Source: Streptomyces sp. TSRI0281 (GTDB taxonomy: Bacteria > Actinomycetota > Actinomycetes > Streptomycetales > Streptomycetaceae). From it: a DNA stretch of 64,000 bases. Of this stretch, positions 60,226 through 64,000 are shown in pieces. Made by a program: the position numbers and the translations under genes. Under the pieces are notes generated by a model. That model worked only from the letters and a program-made list of their open reading frames with translations. It searched no databases and had not been told where the DNA came from. The stretch is taken from NCBI RefSeq assembly GCF_001905125.1, contig NZ_LWLE01000002.1:229261-293260 (forward strand). The letters are read 5' to 3'. Position 1 is the stretch's first letter; the number at the start of each line of letters is the position of its first letter.

Positions 60226-60242
60226 CCACGCCGGAACCAGAA

Positions 60243-60276
60243 GGGCCCCTCCTCCCGAAGCCCGGGGGAGGGGCCC
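60243..60276 (+). terminator. Terminator after gcl
   Basis: GGGCCCCTCC-TCCC pairs with GGGGGAGGGGCCC, a strong GC stem 17 bases after the stop. Confidence 0.8.
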
Positions 60277-60299
60277 TCCCCATGCCCGGACCCGACCCA

Positions 60300-60718
60300 T
60301 GCTCGTCCAGCCGCTTGAGGACGCAGAGCCCATTCCAGCCGGTCCGGCGGTCGGACCAAGCGCCCATTCCAGCCAGTCCGGCGATCGGACCAGGCGCCCA
60401 TTCCAGCCCGTCCGGTCCACTGCTTGAGGACGCAGGGCCCACCCCAGCCCGTCCGGCGCTTGAACCGGTAGCCGCAGGGCCCGGAGCACCCTCCCAACCC
60501 CGTCCGGCGATCGGGCCAAGCGCCCATTCCAGCCCGTCCGGTCCACCGCTTGAGGACGCAGAGCCCATTCCAGCCCGTCCGGCGCTTGAGGACGGAACCG
60601 GTAACCACGGCACGGAGCCACCCCGCCCAGCCCCGTCCGGCGATCGGGCCAGGCCCCTACCCCAACCCCGTCCGGCGATCGGGCCAGGCCCCCAACCCAG
60701 CCCGTCCGGCGCTTGAGG
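60300..60718. repeat. Array of about ten dispersed-type repeats, CCAGCCCGTCCGGCG family
   Basis: The core CAGCCCGTCCGGCG, followed by either CTTGAGGAC or ATCGGGCCA, is repeated about ten times with variable spacers (GCAGAGCCCATT, AGCGCCCATT). Such short intergenic elements occur widely in streptomycete genomes. The array fills most of the 738-base gap between gcl and catalase; apart from it and the stem-loops I see no gene. Open frames through it are Pro/Arg/Ser low-complexity and not accepted. Confidence 0.8.
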
Positions 60719-60729
60719 ACACAAAGAAA

Positions 60730-60766
60730 GGGCACGGAGCACGGGACGTACCCGTACTCCGTGCCC
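60730..60766 (-). terminator. Rho-independent terminator of the catalase transcript
   Basis: GGGCACGGAG-c-ACGGG and CCCGT-a-CTCCGTGCCC form a long stem; on the minus strand TTTCTTTGT follows. It lies about 200 bases past the catalase stop. Confidence 0.8.
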
Positions 60767-60896
60767 TCGACAGCACAGGCCCCGACAGGGACCGCGGCGC
60801 CGGCGATCGGCCCGGAACCCCGCCTCCTTCAGGTCAGAAGGCGGACCCCGCGCCCGTCACCACCGCACTGGCATCGCTCGGCGACCGCGGCCTCGT

Positions 60897-60945
60897 CCTG
60901 CCCGCGCCGTGCGGACCCCTCATCCGGGTGCGCGGCGCGGGCAGG
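60897..60945 (-). terminator. 13-bp stem-loop just after catalase
   Basis: CCTGCCCGCGCCG and CGGCGCGGGCAGG pair perfectly, 18 bases past the catalase stop, with no T tract. It may protect the 3' end or end part of the transcripts. Confidence 0.65.
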
Positions 60946-60963
60946 GTTCATGGGGGGAGAGGC

Positions 60964-62421
60964 TCAGTCCTCGCGCAGGGCGCGGACGGCCTCCTCCACG
61001 CGCTTGCCGTAATCGGCGTCGGCGGCGCGGAAGTGGGCGAGGTTCTTCTCGATCACATCGTCACGGGTGACCTGCGAGAGACCCCCGGCGATGTTGGCGA
61101 CCAGCCTGCCCTTCTCGTCCTCGGACATCAGCCGGAACAGCTCGCCCGCCTGGAAGAAGTCGTCGTCCTTGGTGTGGGCGGGCGCCTCATGGGTGCCGGT
61201 CCAGCCCTGGACGGCGAGCGGTGCGGCGAGCGCCGCGCCGGTCTGCGCCGGACCGTCGTACGAGTTGGGCTCGTAGTTCTTGTCGTGGCGCGAGCCGTTG
61301 CGGGTGGCCATCAGACCGTCGCGGCCGTAGTTGTCCGCGGTGGCCGTCCGGGGCGCGTTGACCGGGAGGTGGGTGTGGTTGACGCCCAGCCGGTAGCGGT
61401 GCGCGTCCGCGTAGGCGAACAGCCGGCCCTGGAGCATCTTGTCCGGGGAGGGGCCGATGCCGGGCACGAAGTTGTTCGGGGAGAACGCGGCCTGCTCGAC
61501 CTCGGCGAAGACGTTGTCCGGGTTGCGGTCCAGGACGAGCCGGCCGACCCGCTGGAGCGGGTAGTCGCTGTGCGGCCACACCTTGGTGAGGTCGAACGGG
61601 TTGAAGCGGTAGTCCGCGGCTTCGGCGGCCGGCATGACCTGCACATGCAGCGTCCAGGACGGGTTGACGCCGCGCTCGATGGCCTGGAGCAGGTCCGTCT
61701 GGTGCGAGTTGGCGTCCTTGCCGACGAGTTCCGCGGCCTGGTCGGCGGCGAGGGAGCGCACGCCCTGGTTGGTCTTGAAGTGGTACTTGACGAAGAAGGC
61801 TTCGCCCTGGGCGTTCGTCCACTGGTAGGTGTGCGAGCCGTAGCCGTTCATATGACGGTACGAGGCGGGGATGCCGCGGTCGCCCATCAGCCAGGTGACC
61901 TGGTGCGTCGCCTCGGGGGCGTGCGCCCAGAAGTCCCAGACGTTGTCCGGTTCCTGCTTGCCCGTGAACGGGTCGCGCTTCTGCGAGTGGATGAAGTCGG
62001 GGAACTTGATCGGGTCCTTGATGAAGAACACCGGGGTGTTGTTGCCGACAAGGTCGTAATTACCCTCGCCCGTATAGAACTTGAGGGCGAAGCCGCGCGG
62101 GTCGCGGACGGCGTCGGCGCCGCCCAGCGAGTCGGCCACAGTGGAGAAACGTATGAACGTCTCGGTGCGGCGGCCCACTTCGGAGAGGAAGTCGGCGCGG
62201 GTGAAGCCGGTGACGTCGTCGGTCACCTCGAAGTAGCCGTAGGCGCCGGAGCCGCGGGCGTGCACCACGCGCTCCGGGATGCGCTCACGGTTGAAGCGGG
62301 CGAGTTTCTCCAGGAGGTGCTGGTCCTGGAGGAGGATCGGTCCACCGACGCCGGCGGTGGCGGAGTTCTGGTTGTCGGCGACCGGGGCGCCTGACTCGGT
62401 CGTGAGCACACGCTTAGCCAT
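60964..62421 (-). CDS. katA: Monofunctional haem catalase (KatA-type, small subunit)
   Basis: Haem enzyme of 485 residues that dismutates hydrogen peroxide. Landmarks: [18 protein letters not shown] with the distal His54, [44 protein letters not shown] and the proximal Tyr in [15 protein letters not shown]; it is a typical clade-3 size. In glyoxylate-forming pathways catalase can remove peroxide made by oxidases. It sits between gcl and the tartronate-semialdehyde reductase. It has its own promoter with an inverted repeat. Confidence 0.95.
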   Translation of the reverse strand: MAKRVLTTESGAPVADNQNSATAGVGGPILLQDQHLLEKLARFNRERIPERVVHARGSGAYGYFEVTDDVTGFTRADFLSEVGRRTETFIRFSTVADSLGGADAVRDPRGFALKFYTGEGNYDLVGNNTPVFFIKDPIKFPDFIHSQKRDPFTGKQEPDNVWDFWAHAPEATHQVTWLMGDRGIPASYRHMNGYGSHTYQWTNAQGEAFFVKYHFKTNQGVRSLAADQAAELVGKDANSHQTDLLQAIERGVNPSWTLHVQVMPAAEAADYRFNPFDLTKVWPHSDYPLQRVGRLVLDRNPDNVFAEVEQAAFSPNNFVPGIGPSPDKMLQGRLFAYADAHRYRLGVNHTHLPVNAPRTATADNYGRDGLMATRNGSRHDKNYEPNSYDGPAQTGAALAAPLAVQGWTGTHEAPAHTKDDDFFQAGELFRLMSEDEKGRLVANIAGGLSQVTRDDVIEKNLAHFRAADADYGKRVEEAVRALRED

Positions 62422-62464
62422 ATGTCGGGATGACCTTCCGTACGGAGCTGCTGACGGCTTGAGG

Positions 62465-62494
62465 AGCGTAGATTCGGCATGAACGACGCGTCAA
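62465..62494 (-). promoter_or_regulatory. Predicted catalase promoter
   Basis: Minus-strand TTGACG (62489-62494), 18-base spacer and TACGCT (62465-62470). Confidence 0.6.
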
Positions 62495-62505
62495 CAGTTT
62501 GTTGA
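62491..62505. promoter_or_regulatory. Inverted repeat over the catalase -35 box
   Basis: TCAACA-gtt-TGTTGA is a perfect 6-bp inverted repeat. Because it overlaps the -35 hexamer it is a good repressor-site candidate. Confidence 0.5.
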
Positions 62506-62611
62506 AAGTGAAGTGTGAGGTTCCGGGTCGCGGCGGCGCCTGGGCGCGACAGGACAGGTGTCAGCGCCACCGCGACCCGGAGTTCATGGGGCCCCGTGGC
62601 GGGGCCGGGTG

Positions 62612-63505
62612 TCAGACCTGCGAGCCGGAGAGGCGCTCGACGGAGCGCAGCAGGGCCGAGTGGTCCAGGCCGCCGTCGCCCTGCGCGCGCAGGGAGGCGA
62701 CCAGTTGGGCGACGACGGCGCCGACGGGCAGCGCGGCACCGACATTGCGGGCGGCGTCCGTGACGATGCCCATGTCCTTGTGGTGCAGATCGATCCGGAA
62801 GCCCGGTGCGAAGTCGCGCTTGAGGAAGTTGTCCTTCTTGCGGGTCAGTACGGTCGATCCGGCCAGTCCGCCGTTGAGGACGTCGAGCGCGGCGGCGAGG
62901 TCGACGCCGGACTTCTCCAGGAAGACCACGGCCTCGGCGCACGCCTGGATGTTGACCGCGACGATCAGCTGGTTGGCTGCCTTCACGGTCTGGCCGGACC
63001 CGTGCGGGCCGCAGAGCACGATCGTCCTGCCCAGCGCTTCGAGCAGGGGCCGGGCCGTGTCGAAGTCGGCCTTCTCGCCGCCGACCATGATCGACAGAAC
63101 GGCCTCGACGGCGCCCGCCTCGCCGCCGGACACCGGGGCGTCCAGTACGCGAACTCCCTTGTCCAGGGCGTTCTTCGCGAGGTCCACGGAGGTCTGCGGG
63201 GTGATCGAGGACATGTCGATCAGCAGCGCGCCACGCTTCGCGTTCTCCAGGATGCCCTCGGGGCCGTACGCGATGGCCTCGACCTGCGGGGAGGCGGGCA
63301 CCATCGTGATGACGACATCGGCGTCCGCGACCGCGTCGGCGATCGAGGAGGCGCCCTTGCCGCCGGCCGCGACCAGGCGGTCGATCTTGTCCTGCTCCAG
63401 GGTGTACCCGGTGACGTCGTAGCCGGCCTTGACCAGGTTCTCGGACATGGGAGAGCCCATGATGCCGAGCCCGATCCACGCAACCTTGGGGAGGTTGTTG
63501 CTCAT
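62612..63505 (-). CDS. glxR: Tartronate-semialdehyde reductase (2-hydroxy-3-oxopropionate reductase)
   Basis: NAD(P)H-dependent beta-hydroxyacid dehydrogenase of 297 residues, reducing tartronate semialdehyde to glycerate. Rossmann motif WIGLGIMGSPMSENLVKAG, the substrate-binding DAPVSGGEAGAVEAVLSIMVGG, and the catalytic Lys in GSGQTVKAANQLIV are all present, and DLHHKDMGIVTDAARNVGAALPV is typical of GarR/GlxR. It is followed by catalase and preceded by hydroxypyruvate isomerase on the same strand. Confidence 0.93.
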   Translation of the reverse strand: MSNNLPKVAWIGLGIMGSPMSENLVKAGYDVTGYTLEQDKIDRLVAAGGKGASSIADAVADADVVITMVPASPQVEAIAYGPEGILENAKRGALLIDMSSITPQTSVDLAKNALDKGVRVLDAPVSGGEAGAVEAVLSIMVGGEKADFDTARPLLEALGRTIVLCGPHGSGQTVKAANQLIVAVNIQACAEAVVFLEKSGVDLAAALDVLNGGLAGSTVLTRKKDNFLKRDFAPGFRIDLHHKDMGIVTDAARNVGAALPVGAVVAQLVASLRAQGDGGLDHSALLRSVERLSGSQV

Positions 63506-63554
63506 GAGGGTGCCTTCCTGAAAAACGGGTGTACGTGAGGGAGTTCGACCGCCC

Positions 63555-64000
63555 CTACCGGGGGAGCCACCCGAAGGACTTGGCGCTGGGACGGTCGCCC
63601 GGCTTGTACTCCAGGCCGACCTGTCCCGCGTAGCCGGCCTCGGTCAGCTCGTCGAGGAGCCGCTCTAGCGGGAGCGAGCCGGTGCCCGGCGCGCCGCGAC
63701 CGGGGTTGTCGGCGATCTGGACGTGGCCGGTCTTCCCGGCGTACGTCTTGATCACCTGGCTCAGGTCCTCGCCGTTCATCGACAGGTGGTAGAGGTCCAG
63801 CAGGAACTTCGCGTTCCCGAGGCCCGTCGCCGCGTTGACCCTGTCGACGATCTCGATCCCGGCCGGTGCGCTCACCAGCGGATAGCGCGGCGACTCCGGC
63901 TTGTTCAGGGTCTCGATCAGCAGGACCGCCCCGATCCGGTCGGCCGCGCGGGCGGCCAGTACCAGGTTCTCCAGGGCGAGTTCGTCCTGGACGGCGGGGT
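63555..64000 (-). CDS. hyi: Hydroxypyruvate isomerase, C-terminal part (cut by the window edge)
   Basis: The last 148 codons of a TIM-barrel sugar isomerase. The frame is open to the window edge and reads ...LLIETLNKPESPRYPLVSAP...KFLLDLYHLSMNGEDLSQVIKTYAGKTGHVQIADNPGRGAPGTGSLPLERLLDELTEAGYAGQVGLEYKPG. This includes the metal-binding Glu, Asp/His and Glu set of the Hyi family. It interconverts hydroxypyruvate and tartronate semialdehyde. Its stop is 49 bases before the tartronate-semialdehyde reductase start, so the two are probably co-transcribed. The start lies outside the window. Confidence 0.9.
   Translation of the reverse strand, partial: PAVQDELALENLVLAARAADRIGAVLLIETLNKPESPRYPLVSAPAGIEIVDRVNAATGLGNAKFLLDLYHLSMNGEDLSQVIKTYAGKTGHVQIADNPGRGAPGTGSLPLERLLDELTEAGYAGQVGLEYKPGDRPSAKSFGWLPR

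Noticed and set aside
60250..62394. Long plus-strand open frames after gcl
   Set aside because: They pass through the repeat array and antisense to catalase; peptides are Pro/Arg/Ser or Val/Gly-rich with no domain.
27650..64000. Prophage, integrated plasmid or insertion sequence
   Set aside because: I looked for integrase, transposase, replication and transfer genes and for tRNA-type attachment repeats and saw none. The DUF2637 protein (SpdB-like) stands alone and is not enough.

Overview
This is a 64 kb piece of a Streptomyces (or very close actinomycete) chromosome. GC is very high and codons end mostly in G or C. GTG and TTG starts are common, -10 boxes follow the TAnnnT pattern, and many gene pairs overlap by ATGA or GTGA. 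Several large secreted hydrolases are present. I see no rRNA, tRNA, CRISPR array, insertion sequence or phage gene. All positions, alignments and family calls come from reading the sequence; nothing was searched against a database.

Layout. 1-7.7 kb: secreted M9 collagenase, secreted Sa-type guanyl RNase, a small anti-sigma-like ATPase, a DUF2637 membrane protein, an FhuF-like 2Fe-2S protein behind an iron box, and a GntR regulator. 7.8-17.7 kb: a TPR-like protein, a PucR regulator, and divergently from PucR the xanthine dehydrogenase operon (FAD, 2Fe-2S and Mo subunits), an NCS2/Azg purine permease and XdhC. 17.9-21.7 kb: a giant secreted subtilase. 21.9-26.4 kb: urease operon ureA-B-C-F-G-D without ureE. 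26.5-28.9 kb: two unrecognised proteins and an MFS exporter. 29.0-37.6 kb: a seven-gene minus-strand operon reading MFS carrier, FGGY kinase, GlpD-type dehydrogenase, AGPS-like FAD oxidase, GlpP-type antiterminator, ABM monooxygenase and zinc alcohol dehydrogenase. 38.0-48.1 kb: secreted amidase, nitroreductase, F420-type reductase, an ACP/ketosynthase pair, ExeM-type secreted nuclease, an SRPBCC protein, a HTH/DUF4180 pair and a GH5 endoglucanase. 48.2-58.2 kb: DHA2 exporter with a glutathionyl-hydroquinone-reductase homologue, an AlkZ-like glycosylase, a GAF-LuxR regulator divergent from two acyl-CoA synthetases, a GNAT and a zinc-ribbon protein. 58.4-64 kb: glyoxylate carboligase facing catalase, tartronate-semialdehyde reductase and a truncated hydroxypyruvate isomerase.

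Theme. Several loci are parts of purine nitrogen salvage: PucR, permease, xanthine dehydrogenase, urease and the glyxoylate-to-glycerate branch (gcl, tartronate-semialdehyde reductase, hydroxypyruvate isomerase). The middle steps (uricase, allantoinase, allantoicase) are not in the window.

The best candidate for something undescribed is the 29.0-37.6 kb operon. It embeds an RNA-antiterminator homologue (GlpP) in a catabolic cluster whose kinase lacks a glycerol-binding glutamate and whose oxidase resembles the ether-lipid enzyme AGPS. Stem-loops lie in its promoter leader and directly before the GlpP gene.
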